Counted from the first letter of the stretch, positions 7,108-15,733 are shown. The stretch: 43,812 bases of DNA from Nanobdellota archaeon (GCA_018831025.1 JAHJRB010000059.1:1-43812); one strand, 5' to 3'. Notes: generated by a model not told the origin, from the letters alone. Made by a program: numbers and translations.

Positions 7108-7704
7108 TTATTGTTTTCTTTTTTTATATCTTCCTCTGCTTTCTACTTTTTCTAAGCGTTTTAAGACATCTTTATGCTTATAATTCTTCAATATAATTTC
7201 ATAGAATTTTTCAAAGTTTTTATAGTGTTTAGACTCTAATGCTTGCTTAAGTAAATGCAAATCAACTGCTTTATCTTCCACTTTTGAAGAAAAAAAGCCT
7301 AATCCGAAGTCAATAAAATAAACTTTATTATCTTTTAATATCATATTAGATGTTGTTAAATCTCCATGGATTATATCCTGAGAATGTAAATTAGAAACTT
7401 CTAAAGCTATTTGTTTGCAGATTTCTAAAGATTTTTTTAAAGGTAAAGTGTCTAGGATATTTTTTAATAAATCTCCCTGCAAGAATTCCATTTCAATAAT
7501 CATATTTTTTTCATCAACACTGAATACTTTAGGAACATTAACATTAACAGTTGAAAGCAATTTAGCTTCTCTTTTTGTTCTGAATTTTCTTATTTTAGAA
7601 TCTAATTGGGGAATTCTATAGGATTTTGAAATTCTTTCTTTAATTAATTTATTTCCATTTTTTATTAACAGAGCTTCTGCACCCTGAGCTATTATTTGTT
7701 TCAT
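7108..7704 (-). CDS. bud32: Kae1-associated atypical kinase/ATPase Bud32
   Basis: The start at 7704 gives MKQIIAQGAEALLIKNGNKL, the usual Bud32 beginning; a longer in-frame start upstream is rejected because it would cross the shared promoter. The 198-residue length is typical. Kinase motifs are HGDLTTSNMI (about 113-122) and IDFGLG (about 131-136), and the lysine-rich C-terminal tail (GRYKKRKQ) is also typical. Bud32 works with Kae1 in the KEOPS complex that makes the universal t6A37 modification of ANN-decoding tRNAs. Kae1 is not fused and is not in this window. The gene is divergent from the hldD-like gene. Confidence 0.9.
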   Translation of the reverse strand: MKQIIAQGAEALLIKNGNKLIKERISKSYRIPQLDSKIRKFRTKREAKLLSTVNVNVPKVFSVDEKNMIIEMEFLQGDLLKNILDTLPLKKSLEICKQIALEVSNLHSQDIIHGDLTTSNMILKDNKVYFIDFGLGFFSSKVEDKAVDLHLLKQALESKHYKNFEKFYEIILKNYKHKDVLKRLEKVESRGRYKKRKQ

Positions 7705-7727
7705 TTGTCTATTAAGGCTACAATAAC

Positions 7728-7735
7728 TTTTTAAA
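7728..7735. promoter_or_regulatory. Shared divergent TATA-like element
   Basis: TTTTTAAA lies about 24 nt before the plus-strand ATG at 7757 and about 27 nt before the minus-strand ATG at 7704. Because the element is nearly symmetrical it can act as a TATA box for both genes, each of which would then be leaderless. Seen from spacing only. Confidence 0.45.
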
Positions 7736-7756
7736 TCTATAGGGAGTGTCAGTTTT

Positions 7757-8665
7757 ATGAGAATTTTAGTTACTGGCGGAACAGGATTTATTGGGTCTAA
7801 CATTGTAAAATATTTATGTAAAGAAGACCATGAAGTTCTAATTACAGGTAATGATTCAGAGATAAAATTAACTGGTTTTAAAGGTAAGTATCTCCAACCT
7901 AGTTTTATTGGTCTAGACTGGGATGAGATTGGAAGGGTTGATATTGTTTTTCATCAAGCTGCAATTAATGATACTACTAATTTGGATAAGAAAGAGATGT
8001 TTAGGGCTAATGTAGAGTCTTCTAAAAAATTATTTAGACATGTTGTTGAAAATGGATGTAAAAGAATAGTTTATGCTACCTCTACTGCAATCTATGGCAA
8101 CTCTCCTGCCCCTTATAAGGAAAATGAAACTGTTTTGGATCCTCTTAATCCTTACGCTGAATCTAAAATAGAATTGGAAAAGTTTGCCAGTGAATTTAAT
8201 AAGGAATATCCTGAAGTTATTATTGTTGGGTTGAGATACTGTAATGTATATGGTCCTGGAGAAAATTCTAAAGGTAAGAGGGCTACTATGATTTATCAAT
8301 TGGCTCAACAGATGTTAAAAGAGAATCCTAAAATATTTAGGGATGGTGAGCAGAAAAGAGATTATATTTATGTTAAAGATGTTGTAAATGCAAATATCCT
8401 TGCTTCAAAAGCAAAGGAAAGTTGTGTTGTAAATTGTGGGTTTGGAAAGGTCGTTACATTTAACGAACTAATTAGAATAATAAATAGTATTTTGAGGGAA
8501 GAGAGAAAACCAATCTATATAGAGAACCCTTATGTTGGAAAATATCAAGATTATACTGAATGTGATATGAGTTTAGCTAAAGAAAAAATAGGATTTGTTC
8601 CTGAGTTTGATATTGAAAAAGGGATTAAGGATTATTATGAAAATGAGAATCTTGTAAGAAACTAA
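7757..8665 (+). CDS. hldD: NAD(P)-dependent sugar-nucleotide epimerase, HldD-like (ADP-heptose 6-epimerase)
   Basis: A 302-residue extended short-chain dehydrogenase. The Rossmann motif GGTGFIGS is at residues 7-14, a catalytic Ser in YATSTAIYG at about 109, and YxxxK in NPYAESKIE at 133-137. The C-terminal half reads like HldD/RfaD: VGLRYCNVYGPGENSKGKR, FRDGEQKRDYIYVKDV, and YVGKYQDYTECDMS. HldD converts ADP-D-glycero-D-manno-heptose to the L-glycero epimer. Other epimerases of this fold act on UDP-sugars, so the assignment leans on sequence details and on neighbours rfaE2, gmhB and hldA. It converges on rfaE2 with a 4-bp overlap. Confidence 0.75.
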   Translation: MRILVTGGTGFIGSNIVKYLCKEDHEVLITGNDSEIKLTGFKGKYLQPSFIGLDWDEIGRVDIVFHQAAINDTTNLDKKEMFRANVESSKKLFRHVVENGCKRIVYATSTAIYGNSPAPYKENETVLDPLNPYAESKIELEKFASEFNKEYPEVIIVGLRYCNVYGPGENSKGKRATMIYQLAQQMLKENPKIFRDGEQKRDYIYVKDVVNANILASKAKESCVVNCGFGKVVTFNELIRIINSILREERKPIYIENPYVGKYQDYTECDMSLAKEKIGFVPEFDIEKGIKDYYENENLVRN

Positions 8666-9135
8666 TCTTTTGTAGAAGATAATTTTTCTATTAAATTTGT
8701 GGTTGATTTTCCTGGAATATCTTCCAAAAGTATTATTTTTCCTCCGTTTTCTTCGACTGTTTCTTTTTCTATACCCTTGAATCCTGATTTAGATTTTACA
8801 TGAAAATGGGGTTTTATTACTTTAAGTAATTCTCTTGGATCTAGTTCATCAAAAACTGTTACATAATCAATACATTCTAATGCGGCAAGCATCTCCGCCC
8901 TATCTTGTTGAGAGTTGATAGGTCTGTTAGGAGATTTATATTGTTTTATTGAAGAATCTGAGTTTAAACCAACAATTAAAATATCTCCTTGTTTTTTTGC
9001 TTGTTGTAAACTTTTAATATGGCCAATATGAATCAAATCAAATGATCCGTTGCTAGTGACTATCTTTTTCCCCTCTTCTTTTAAATTTTCCACAATACCT
9101 TTGATTTCTTCTCTGGTTTTAATTTTAGAATCCAT
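8662..9135 (-). CDS. rfaE2: RfaE2-type ADP-heptose synthase (nucleotidyltransferase domain)
   Basis: A 157-residue cytidylyltransferase-fold enzyme. The HxGH motif is HIGH at residues 36-39 in SNGSFDLIHIGHIKSL; GLNSDSSIK and the downstream RPINSQQDRAEML match RfaE domain 2, which transfers AMP from ATP to heptose 1-phosphate. In many bacteria it is fused to the kinase as HldE; here it stands alone, as in split systems. It overlaps the endonuclease-like gene upstream by 11 nt, and is separated from the kinase genes by that inserted pair. A glycerol-phosphate cytidylyltransferase is the main alternative but fits the context less well. Confidence 0.85.
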   Translation of the reverse strand: MDSKIKTREEIKGIVENLKEEGKKIVTSNGSFDLIHIGHIKSLQQAKKQGDILIVGLNSDSSIKQYKSPNRPINSQQDRAEMLAALECIDYVTVFDELDPRELLKVIKPHFHVKSKSGFKGIEKETVEENGGKIILLEDIPGKSTTNLIEKLSSTKD

Positions 9136-10156
9136 TTTTCAATTTATTAAAAAAATGAGGTTTTATTTTTCTTATACTCTCAACAACTATGAGTTGATTA
9201 GTATATCCATTCTTCTCTAGAATTTTTTTTCTATTTTTATAATAACCCCTTAATGTTTCTTTTTTATTTTCATAGCTTATAGGGGGATGATATTCAATAA
9301 AAATTTTATTTTTAATAAAAAAATCTATATCATTTCTTCCGACTTTTATATGACAATTAATACCTTCAATAGGCTTTTTAATAATCTTATTTTCAACTAA
9401 CAATTTACAGAATTCTTTTTCTTCTTTTGAATCAAATTTACAATCCATAAAAGTATAAGGGCTATTTTCTCTTCTTTTTTTGATCCAAGAAAGTGCTAAA
9501 TCTGGATAAATTTTATGACAATTTTTCCCGCCTTTACTAGATATTTTTAAGAATCTTCCTTCTTTTTTCATTTTTTCGATAGCTTTTTTTCCATTTCTTT
9601 TTCCCATTTCCTTAGCTAATTCTGGATGCAACTCATGCATTTTTTTGACACCTTTCATCTGCCACTCTTTAAATTTCCCTGTTTTCTTTAATCTTTTAAT
9701 ATTTCTTTTTCCAATTTCACTTGCTAAGTTTGGATGTCTTTCATGAGTAACTTTGCCTCCAATTTTACCAGCTTTACTACAACCAGAAATCAATGTTCCA
9801 TTTTTTCTTCTATTTTCTGCAGAAATTTTTCCTCCTATTTTTCCCATTTCACTAAAATCTTCTAAAGGTTTACACTTTCCTACCATTCTTTGGAACTCAA
9901 TAAAAGTCCCATTCCTCTTTCTTTTTTCCATTGTCCTTTTTCCATTTTCTTTAGCAATTTCTGGATATAATAATGCTGTTTTTTTGCCATTTGCTATTCT
10001 CATATCGCATAAGATATACCATTTAACAGATTTCTGATCATGTTTGTTAATTCCTTCTTTAATTTTCAATTTTTTAGATATCTGTCTAATAGATAGTCCT
10101 TTTTTGAATAACTCTGCTACTTTATTCCGGATTTTTCTATGTTCTCTTTTATTCAT
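9125..10156 (-). CDS. Repeat-containing putative endonuclease (NUMOD-like repeats plus PD-(D/E)XK/Vsr-like C-terminus)
   Basis: A 343-residue, very basic protein. Residues 1-40 look like a helix-turn-helix (LFKKGLSIRQISKKLKIKEG). The middle (about 60-225) holds several imperfect repeats with a core like GKIGGK or EMGKRNGKKA, spaced by lysine-rich helices; these recall the DNA-binding NUMOD-type modules of homing endonucleases. The C-terminal 110 residues contain FDSKEEKEFC, then VGRNDIDFFIKNKIFIEYHPP, a pattern of acidic residues and His that fits a PD-(D/E)XK or EDxHD nuclease. Not a heptose enzyme. The start overlaps the RHH gene (ATG inside its last codons). Probably a selfish nuclease sitting in the heptose operon; activity is inferred. 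Confidence 0.6.
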   Translation of the reverse strand: MNKREHRKIRNKVAELFKKGLSIRQISKKLKIKEGINKHDQKSVKWYILCDMRIANGKKTALLYPEIAKENGKRTMEKRKRNGTFIEFQRMVGKCKPLEDFSEMGKIGGKISAENRRKNGTLISGCSKAGKIGGKVTHERHPNLASEIGKRNIKRLKKTGKFKEWQMKGVKKMHELHPELAKEMGKRNGKKAIEKMKKEGRFLKISSKGGKNCHKIYPDLALSWIKKRRENSPYTFMDCKFDSKEEKEFCKLLVENKIIKKPIEGINCHIKVGRNDIDFFIKNKIFIEYHPPISYENKKETLRGYYKNRKKILEKNGYTNQLIVVESIRKIKPHFFNKLKNGF

Positions 10157-10283
10157 TTTTCTTTTTCATAAAATATTTTGTGAGGATTGTTTCTATAAAT
10201 TCTGAACGAGATTGTTTTTTTCTTTCTTTTTCTATATATTCATACAACCAATCCCTTAAACTTATAGTTATTTTCTTCACCAT
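10149..10283 (-). CDS. Small ribbon-helix-helix DNA-binding protein
   Basis: A 44-residue frame starting MVKKITISLRDWLYEYIEKE, followed by RSEFIETILTKYF. An N-terminal beta-strand with alternating polar residues, then two helices with an RSEFI turn, is the CopG/Arc ribbon-helix-helix fold. It overlaps the downstream endonuclease-like gene by 8 nt, so the two are coupled. A 14-bp perfect palindrome lies 4 nt upstream of its ATG and a TATA box lies about 25 nt further up, so autorepression of a leaderless message is likely. Function as a regulator is inferred from fold. Confidence 0.75.
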   Translation of the reverse strand: MVKKITISLRDWLYEYIEKERKKQSRSEFIETILTKYFMKKKNE

Positions 10284-10287
10284 TTTG

Positions 10288-10301
10288 CATACTATAGTAT
10301 G
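10288..10301. promoter_or_regulatory. Palindromic operator candidate
   Basis: CATACTATAGTATG is a perfect 14-bp inverted repeat placed between a TATA-like TATATAAATAA (minus strand, about 10308-10318) and the RHH start codon. Ribbon-helix-helix proteins bind short palindromes as dimers or tetramers, so this is the obvious site for autoregulation. It lies at or near the predicted transcription start. Confidence 0.6.
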
Positions 10302-10331
10302 GATGTTCTTATTTATATAGTTTTTGTAAAA

Positions 10332-11639
10332 TTATTTTAGACATTTTTCTATTTCATTTTTCCATTGTTCATGTGTACCTTTATCACTTTTAGTTAGTCT
10401 ATAATTGTCTTCTTCTAAATGTTGTGTTGAGAATTCAAAAAAAACTGTATCTTGTAAAGCTCTGAAACTATGATATTCATTTGGTTTGATATGAATAGTA
10501 CTTCCTTTTTTAAGTTTAAGATATTTTCCTTGATGAATTATTTCTAGTTCACCTTCTAAAATATAAAATGTTTCTTCTTTAACCTTATGCATATGATAAG
10601 AACAATAATGATCTTGTTTAATAAACATTTTTTTGCCACAATATTTTTCATTATTTACTATCCATTGTTCTTCTCCCCATGTTTTTGGGATTGTTTTTAT
10701 ATTATTAGATAATGAAGTTTCTAATTCTTCTAATGTTATTGCTGTAACACCTGGTTTACTAATTACAATGCTTGCTGCTCCATTAGCTAGTTCTGTAGCT
10801 TCTTTTAGATTAGTTCCCGAGATTAAAGATAGGGTTAATATTGCTAAGACTGTATCACCTGCACCAGAAACATCATAGATTTCCTTTACTTTCGTTGGAA
10901 TATGGGTAATATTTTTATTTTTTTCAAATATAGAAAATCCTTCAGAGCCTTTTGTTATTATTACATTAGAATTTAATTTTTCAACTAGTATTTTTCCTGC
11001 TTTTTCTATATCATTAGTTAGTGTCATTTCAATTGCTTCTTTTTTGTTTGGTTTTATTAGATCTACATTTTTATAAAAAGAAAGATTTATTGGTTTACAA
11101 TCTGCAGTGATTAATTTATTATTTTCTTTTGCAAAGGATATTATATTTTTTACTAAAGTTTCTGTTAATGTTCCTTTAGAATAATCACTTAAAATGATTG
11201 CATCTATTTCTGAAATCTTATTTTTTATTAAGGATAATAATTCTTGTTCATTTTCTTTTGTAATATTTGAAGTATCTTCATAATCAATTCTAAATAAATG
11301 TTGATGTGACAAACCCCTAATTTTTTGTATTGTTGGTTTGGATGTTTTTAGTATACAAGAAGTATTTATGTTATTTTTTTCTAATTCTTTAAATAATATT
11401 TTTTGAGGTTCATCGTCTCCAACTGTGCCTGCTAGGTAAACTTTTGCTCCTAATAAAGCTAAGTTGTTTGCCAAATTTGCTGCTCCTCCTGGATTAAAAG
11501 ATTCTTTTTCTGCTTTTAAAACTGGAACAGGTGCTTCTGGAGAAATTCTAGAAACAGTACCATGGATATGTTTGTCTAACATTAAATCACCTATAACAAG
11601 TACTTTTTTTTCTTTAAATTTTTCAATTAAGTCTTTCAT
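10332..11639 (-). CDS. HldA/RfaE1-type PfkB kinase fused to a C-terminal cupin
   Basis: A 435-residue two-domain protein. Residues 1-315 are a PfkB/ribokinase-fold kinase of the RfaE1 type: SRISPEAPVPV at 30-40, NPGGAANLANNL at about 49-60, and the anion hole/catalytic base VSGAGDT at 257-263. RfaE1 phosphorylates heptose 7-phosphate at O1. Residues 320-435 form a cupin with metal ligands in YHMHKVKEETFYILEGE and a His in PNEYHSF, close to sugar-phosphate isomerase cupins. A kinase-cupin fusion is unusual; the cupin may bind or isomerise the same sugar. It overlaps gmhB by 17 nt, so it belongs to the heptose operon. Confidence 0.75.
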   Translation of the reverse strand: MKDLIEKFKEKKVLVIGDLMLDKHIHGTVSRISPEAPVPVLKAEKESFNPGGAANLANNLALLGAKVYLAGTVGDDEPQKILFKELEKNNINTSCILKTSKPTIQKIRGLSHQHLFRIDYEDTSNITKENEQELLSLIKNKISEIDAIILSDYSKGTLTETLVKNIISFAKENNKLITADCKPINLSFYKNVDLIKPNKKEAIEMTLTNDIEKAGKILVEKLNSNVIITKGSEGFSIFEKNKNITHIPTKVKEIYDVSGAGDTVLAILTLSLISGTNLKEATELANGAASIVISKPGVTAITLEELETSLSNNIKTIPKTWGEEQWIVNNEKYCGKKMFIKQDHYCSYHMHKVKEETFYILEGELEIIHQGKYLKLKKGSTIHIKPNEYHSFRALQDTVFFEFSTQHLEEDNYRLTKSDKGTHEQWKNEIEKCLK

Positions 11640-12186
11640 TTTTTTGTATTATTTGTGCAGCTTTTAAAAGATTATCTGCTACATATGTTGGAGAAACTTT
11701 AAAATGACCATCATTTCCTGCTTTTCCTGTTCTTACTAAGATTGTTTTGCAATCAGCTCTTGTTCCCATTTCTATATCGTCTGTTTTATCACCAACTACC
11801 CAACTTTGCTGTAAATCAATTCCATGATCTGTAACAGCCTGTTCCAACATTCCAATTTTTGGCTTTCTACAATTGCAGTCCATTTTGTATTTGCCAATAG
11901 CTTTTTCTGGATGATGTGGACAAAAGTAGATTCCATCAATTGTTATTCTGTGCATTCTTAATCGTGTAGACATTTCTCTCATAAAAATATGATAATCTTC
12001 TTCAGAGTAATATCCTCGACCAATACCTGATTGACCAGTAACTATGATTCTCTTAAAACCAGAAGATTGTAATAACTTTAATCCTTCTATGGCTCCTTGT
12101 TCAAATTCTAAATCTTCTATTCTGTGTGTGTATCCTGTATCAACATTAATTATTCCATCCCTGTCTAAGAAAATTGCTTTATTCAT
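11623..12186 (-). CDS. gmhB: D-glycero-D-manno-heptose 1,7-bisphosphate 7-phosphatase GmhB
   Basis: A 187-residue HAD phosphatase. The nucleophile motif is FLDRDGIIN with Asp at 8 and 10; VTGQSGIGRG provides motif II; a zinc site of the GmhB pattern is seen at Cys89, His91, Cys104 and Cys106 (CPHHP and DCNCRKPK); VVGDKTDDI supplies the late Asp pair. This zinc-bearing subfamily removes the 7-phosphate from heptose 1,7-bisphosphate, or the histidinol phosphate in a sister group. Between two heptose kinases the heptose role is by far the better fit. It overlaps both neighbours (8 nt and 17 nt). Confidence 0.88.
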   Translation of the reverse strand: MNKAIFLDRDGIINVDTGYTHRIEDLEFEQGAIEGLKLLQSSGFKRIIVTGQSGIGRGYYSEEDYHIFMREMSTRLRMHRITIDGIYFCPHHPEKAIGKYKMDCNCRKPKIGMLEQAVTDHGIDLQQSWVVGDKTDDIEMGTRADCKTILVRTGKAGNDGHFKVSPTYVADNLLKAAQIIQKNERLN

Positions 12187-13162
12187 CTTTCATTGCTTCT
12201 GTTAATTCTTCTAAAGAGCAAGTAGCTGTTCCTCTTTTTTCAACTACAACTGAAGCTGCATAATTTGCGATAGTTGCTGATTCTAAAGGTGTATAATTAT
12301 TAGCAATTGCTGCTGCTAAAGCTGCGTTTACTGTATCTCCTGCTCCAGAAACATCTGCATTTTCTATCTGTCTTGCTGGAAGGTAATGGAACTCGGTTGG
12401 AGAAGTGTAAAGGATCATACCATCTGAACCAAGTGTTAATAAAACATTTGATGGATAAAATCTGTTAAATAAAAATTCCCCTGTTGCTCTTAAAGTGTAT
12501 TTGTCTTCTAATCCATTATAAGGAATTCCAGTTATTTCTTCGACTTCTTTGATATTGGGTTTTAACCATAAATCTCCTCCAAATTTCCAACCCTTATATA
12601 ATCCAATTTTTTGAGGTTTTGTGTCTACTACTTTTGGTATTGGTAATAAATGTTTTAATTCTTTTATTATTCTCTCTGTTAAAAACCCTTTATTATAATC
12701 AGCAAAAACCAATATATGGGCGCTTTTCATTTCTTCTGATAATTTTGAAATTACTTCACTTTGTAATTCTGGAGAAATAGGCTCTGTTGATTCCCTACTC
12801 AAGCGAACTATTTGATAAGGAGGGTGGGCTTTTGAGGAAGCTAATATTCTTTTTTTTCTAGTTGTGGGCCTATTTTCATCTACAAAAGGTATAAAATTAA
12901 TATCTCCTAATAAATCCTTAAAAATTTCTGCTGTAAGATCATGACCTATAACTCCTGCCAATGCAGTCTCTATTCCTAATGCTTGTAAATTAGCTGCAAC
13001 ATTTGCAGCCCCGCCTAATTTACTCTCTATATGATCATCTTCTTCTAACAAATCTGGAACAGGTGCTTCTGGAGATTGACCTCTTGAAATATGATATGCA
13101 TATTGGTCTAACATAACATCTCCTATAACTAATGCTTTTTTTCCTGAAAAGTCTAAATTCAT
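12179..13162 (-). CDS. hldA: HldA/RfaE1-type heptose 7-phosphate kinase
   Basis: A 327-residue PfkB-fold kinase. Family blocks are IGDVMLDQYAYHISRGQSPEA, LGGAANVAANLQALG, FADYNKGFLTE, VVDTKPQK and the catalytic DVSGAGDTVNAALA. The length fits a single-domain HldA. It is the first gene of the operon hldA - gmhB - kinase/cupin, with a TATA-like TTTAAAT at 13186-13192, 24-30 nt upstream of the ATG, so a leaderless message is likely. It shares the RfaE1 fold with the kinase-cupin protein but is clearly diverged from it; which of the two acts in ADP-heptose synthesis cannot be told from sequence. Confidence 0.82.
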   Translation of the reverse strand: MNLDFSGKKALVIGDVMLDQYAYHISRGQSPEAPVPDLLEEDDHIESKLGGAANVAANLQALGIETALAGVIGHDLTAEIFKDLLGDINFIPFVDENRPTTRKKRILASSKAHPPYQIVRLSRESTEPISPELQSEVISKLSEEMKSAHILVFADYNKGFLTERIIKELKHLLPIPKVVDTKPQKIGLYKGWKFGGDLWLKPNIKEVEEITGIPYNGLEDKYTLRATGEFLFNRFYPSNVLLTLGSDGMILYTSPTEFHYLPARQIENADVSGAGDTVNAALAAAIANNYTPLESATIANYAASVVVEKRGTATCSLEELTEAMKDE

Positions 13163-13218
13163 AAAGGAATTTTTATAAAAATTGATTTAAATAGATTTAG
13201 GTTGTTAAGAAAATGCTT

Positions 13219-14088
13219 TTATTTTGTAGATTCTACTCTTTCCCACCCATCTTGATAAGATTTTTTTTTAAATAATGAATCAAAATAATAAGCAATCCAT
13301 ATATATAATCTTAAAGGTAATAAATTCAATGTCCAAAAAAATTCTTTGATATTTTTTGGATAAGATAATGCCCAAAAAACTCCTTTGAATAATTCATTTT
13401 TAAAAGTTTTAACTTTGGGAAAAGCAGGATAGTAAATATCTAATTTAGAATGGGAACCAACCACCCTTTTTCTTTGTTTTACAAACTCTTTTATTTCAGA
13501 AGGGTATTTTACATAAACTTTCGCTTCTGGTTCATATTTTATCTTATACCCTTTCTTCCATATAAGATATGGTATTACCGAATCTTCTGCAACATCCAAA
13601 GGGAAATCTTTTATTATATTTTTTATTGCAAAAAGATAACCTGAACATTCCAGGAATTTATTTTTTTTATTTAATTCGTACCTTATTCTATGTGCTCCTG
13701 CATCTAATAACAGATGAGAAAAGAATCCGTATTTTGTATTTTTTGGATTTGTCGCTATTGGTCTACCGCTTACAGCACCAACTTCTTTATTATTAAAATG
13801 TTTTACTATAGACTCTACAGCAAATTTATCAATAAAAACATCACCATCGGTAAGTATCAATATATCTGATTTGATTTTATTGAAGAGTAATTTTAAAGCA
13901 AAAGATTTTCCTTTACCTGGATCTATGAAAGTTTTAACTTTATATTTTTTGGATATATTTAGGGTTTCTTTATCCGGTGCACAAACAATTACTTCATAGT
14001 CTTCCTTATATGTTTGATTTAATGCTGATTCTATGGCTCTACCTACATTTGTTTCCTTAAACGCCGTTATAATCAATGATATTTTCAT
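13219..14088 (-). CDS. Family 2 glycosyltransferase
   Basis: A 289-residue protein starting MKISLIITAFKETNVGRAIES, a typical GT2 N-terminus; an in-frame ATG five codons upstream is possible but less typical. DGDVFIDK is the metal-binding DxD site, followed by GAVSGRPIA and the acceptor-side motif PLDVAEDSVIPYLIWKKG (ED). The C-terminus has a QRKRVVGSH segment like the QxxRW box of processive and related GT2 enzymes, then hydrophobic helices that may touch the membrane. It lies between the heptose operon and DUF6165, with a short divergent promoter region at 14104-14142. Confidence 0.85.
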   Translation of the reverse strand: MKISLIITAFKETNVGRAIESALNQTYKEDYEVIVCAPDKETLNISKKYKVKTFIDPGKGKSFALKLLFNKIKSDILILTDGDVFIDKFAVESIVKHFNNKEVGAVSGRPIATNPKNTKYGFFSHLLLDAGAHRIRYELNKKNKFLECSGYLFAIKNIIKDFPLDVAEDSVIPYLIWKKGYKIKYEPEAKVYVKYPSEIKEFVKQRKRVVGSHSKLDIYYPAFPKVKTFKNELFKGVFWALSYPKNIKEFFWTLNLLPLRLYIWIAYYFDSLFKKKSYQDGWERVESTK

Positions 14089-14142
14089 GTTTGATTGTAG
14101 CATACAAAAATTTAAATAAGATTCCTTTTTTATCTAAATAAA

Positions 14143-14508
14143 ATGGAAATGCCTTTACCAGAAATCTTGGATAGATTAAGTATTCTTAAGTTAAAAATAG
14201 AAAGAATTGGGGAGCCCCATTTACAAAAAGAATTATTGGCTTATACCGAGGCTATTGAAGAATATAAGAAAAAAGTTAAAGTTAAGGAAGAATGGCTAGA
14301 AAGATTATATGACATAAATGGAAAAATATGGGATTTAGAGTCTGATATAAGAAAAGGTAAAGAAGGTGAATTGGGTTTAGAAGAAGTTGGTAGAAGGGCA
14401 ATTATGATAAGAGAATTGAACAAAAAAAGAATAAGTGTTAAGAACCAAATTACTGAAGAAACAAACATGGGTTTTAAAGATGTTAAAATGAATCATGCTT
14501 CCGAGTAA
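14143..14508 (+). CDS. DUF6165-family protein
   Basis: A 121-residue, mostly helical, highly charged protein. LPEILDRLSILKLKIERI at the N-terminus, then RLYDINGKIWDLESDIRKG, then MIRELNKKRISVKNQITEET resemble the DUF6165 family, often found beside lipopolysaccharide heptosyltransferase genes in bacteria. No catalytic motif is evident and the biochemical role is unknown. It sits among heptose and glycosyltransferase genes, which supports a link to glycan assembly. Its 3' end overlaps the GT4 gene by 16 bp. Confidence 0.65.
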   Translation: MEMPLPEILDRLSILKLKIERIGEPHLQKELLAYTEAIEEYKKKVKVKEEWLERLYDINGKIWDLESDIRKGKEGELGLEEVGRRAIMIRELNKKRISVKNQITEETNMGFKDVKMNHASE

Positions 14509-15632
14509 AGATCCAAATAACGCTTTGTAATTAAATCCCAAGTAAAGTTTTTAGCTTTTTCTTTATTGTTTTTTGAGAATTTTTTAGCTAAACTAGGATT
14601 ATCTAAAACCTCTAAGATTCTTTTTTTAAGTAATCCAATATTGCCGTAAGGAACTAAAAAACCATTAACTCCTTCTTTTAATTCATATGGAATGCCATTG
14701 CAAGGAGAAGCTACAACTGGAAGCCCGGAAGCATAGGCTTCCATCAACGTTAAAGGGGCTCCCTCGCGGTAACTAGGCAAAACATAAACATCAGAAGCTT
14801 GATACATCTCTGCTATCTTTTCTTTGCCTTTAATAGGACCCAGGTAATGCATATTTTTATAATCTTTAATCAAAGATTTTACTTCTTCTGCTTTTCCTTC
14901 ATCGGGACCTATCCAAACAAAGCTAATATCTTTTCTTTCTTTAGAGATTTCAATAGCAGCTTTTGCCAACATTTCTGGACCTTTTGTTGGATTTAATCTT
15001 CCGAAGAACAAAACTAAATTTTTTTCTTTAATGTTGTTATTTTTCTTAAAATTATTGGGAATTACTTTCTTGAATAAGATTGGGTCCATTCCATTTGGGA
15101 TTATAGTTACTTTATCTAAGGAAGTGTATTTTTTCAAATAGGTTTCAACTTCCCAAGGTGTTATAGAAACTATCTTGTCTATTAGTTTAAAGGATAGTTT
15201 ATTAAAAATTAAATTATTTAAAAATAAAAATGGTTTTAATTTCCAGGATCTAAATGCATCTGTCCATGGGCAATGGGTTGTATGAATATGTGTGAAATCT
15301 TTCCATTTAGCTATTATCCCTGTTATTAAAACATATAAATGACCGGAAACATGAGTATGGACTATATCAAAGTCATAGTTTTTTAATTTCCATAGTAAAG
15401 AAGGCCAAATATGGGTAGATAAGGATAATCTAAGCCAGTAAGGGTAACGGTGAATATGAACGCCGTTTAGCATTTCCTCTTTTTTAGGAATCCTAGAATA
15501 TTTATCTGAATCACAGCAAAAAATATGAACTTCATGACCTGCTTTAACCTGGCGAGTAGCGAGTTCGTACATTACTTGTTCTACTCCCCCAAAAGTTGGA
15601 AGGTAAAACATATTAATATGGGCTATTTTCAT
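14493..15632 (-). CDS. Family 4 glycosyltransferase
   Basis: A 379-residue GT-B enzyme. The N-terminal MKIAHINMFYLPTFGGVEQVMYELA holds the GT4 glycine loop; the nucleotide-sugar half has NLVLFFGRLNPTKGPEML and the E-x7-E motif in YREGAPLTLMEAYASG, with GLPVVASPCNGIPYEL following. GT4 enzymes are retaining transferases that use UDP-, GDP- or ADP-sugars. Cytosolic, likely membrane-associated. Substrate is not readable from sequence; the neighbourhood suggests surface-glycan assembly. Confidence 0.9.
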   Translation of the reverse strand: MKIAHINMFYLPTFGGVEQVMYELATRQVKAGHEVHIFCCDSDKYSRIPKKEEMLNGVHIHRYPYWLRLSLSTHIWPSLLWKLKNYDFDIVHTHVSGHLYVLITGIIAKWKDFTHIHTTHCPWTDAFRSWKLKPFLFLNNLIFNKLSFKLIDKIVSITPWEVETYLKKYTSLDKVTIIPNGMDPILFKKVIPNNFKKNNNIKEKNLVLFFGRLNPTKGPEMLAKAAIEISKERKDISFVWIGPDEGKAEEVKSLIKDYKNMHYLGPIKGKEKIAEMYQASDVYVLPSYREGAPLTLMEAYASGLPVVASPCNGIPYELKEGVNGFLVPYGNIGLLKKRILEVLDNPSLAKKFSKNNKEKAKNFTWDLITKRYLDLYSEA

Positions 15633-15733
15633 GATTTTAAGGTATTAGGATGCTTTTTAAAAGCTTTTATATATACTACACTGCTTTTTATATACCATAA
15701 ACTATATAAATAAGAATATGCTTTATCGAGGAT

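Noticed and set aside
9753..10037. Plus-strand frame of 94 codons inside the endonuclease-like gene.
   Set aside because: It is antisense to the repeat region and its hydrophobic make-up is what the reverse of Lys-rich codons gives.
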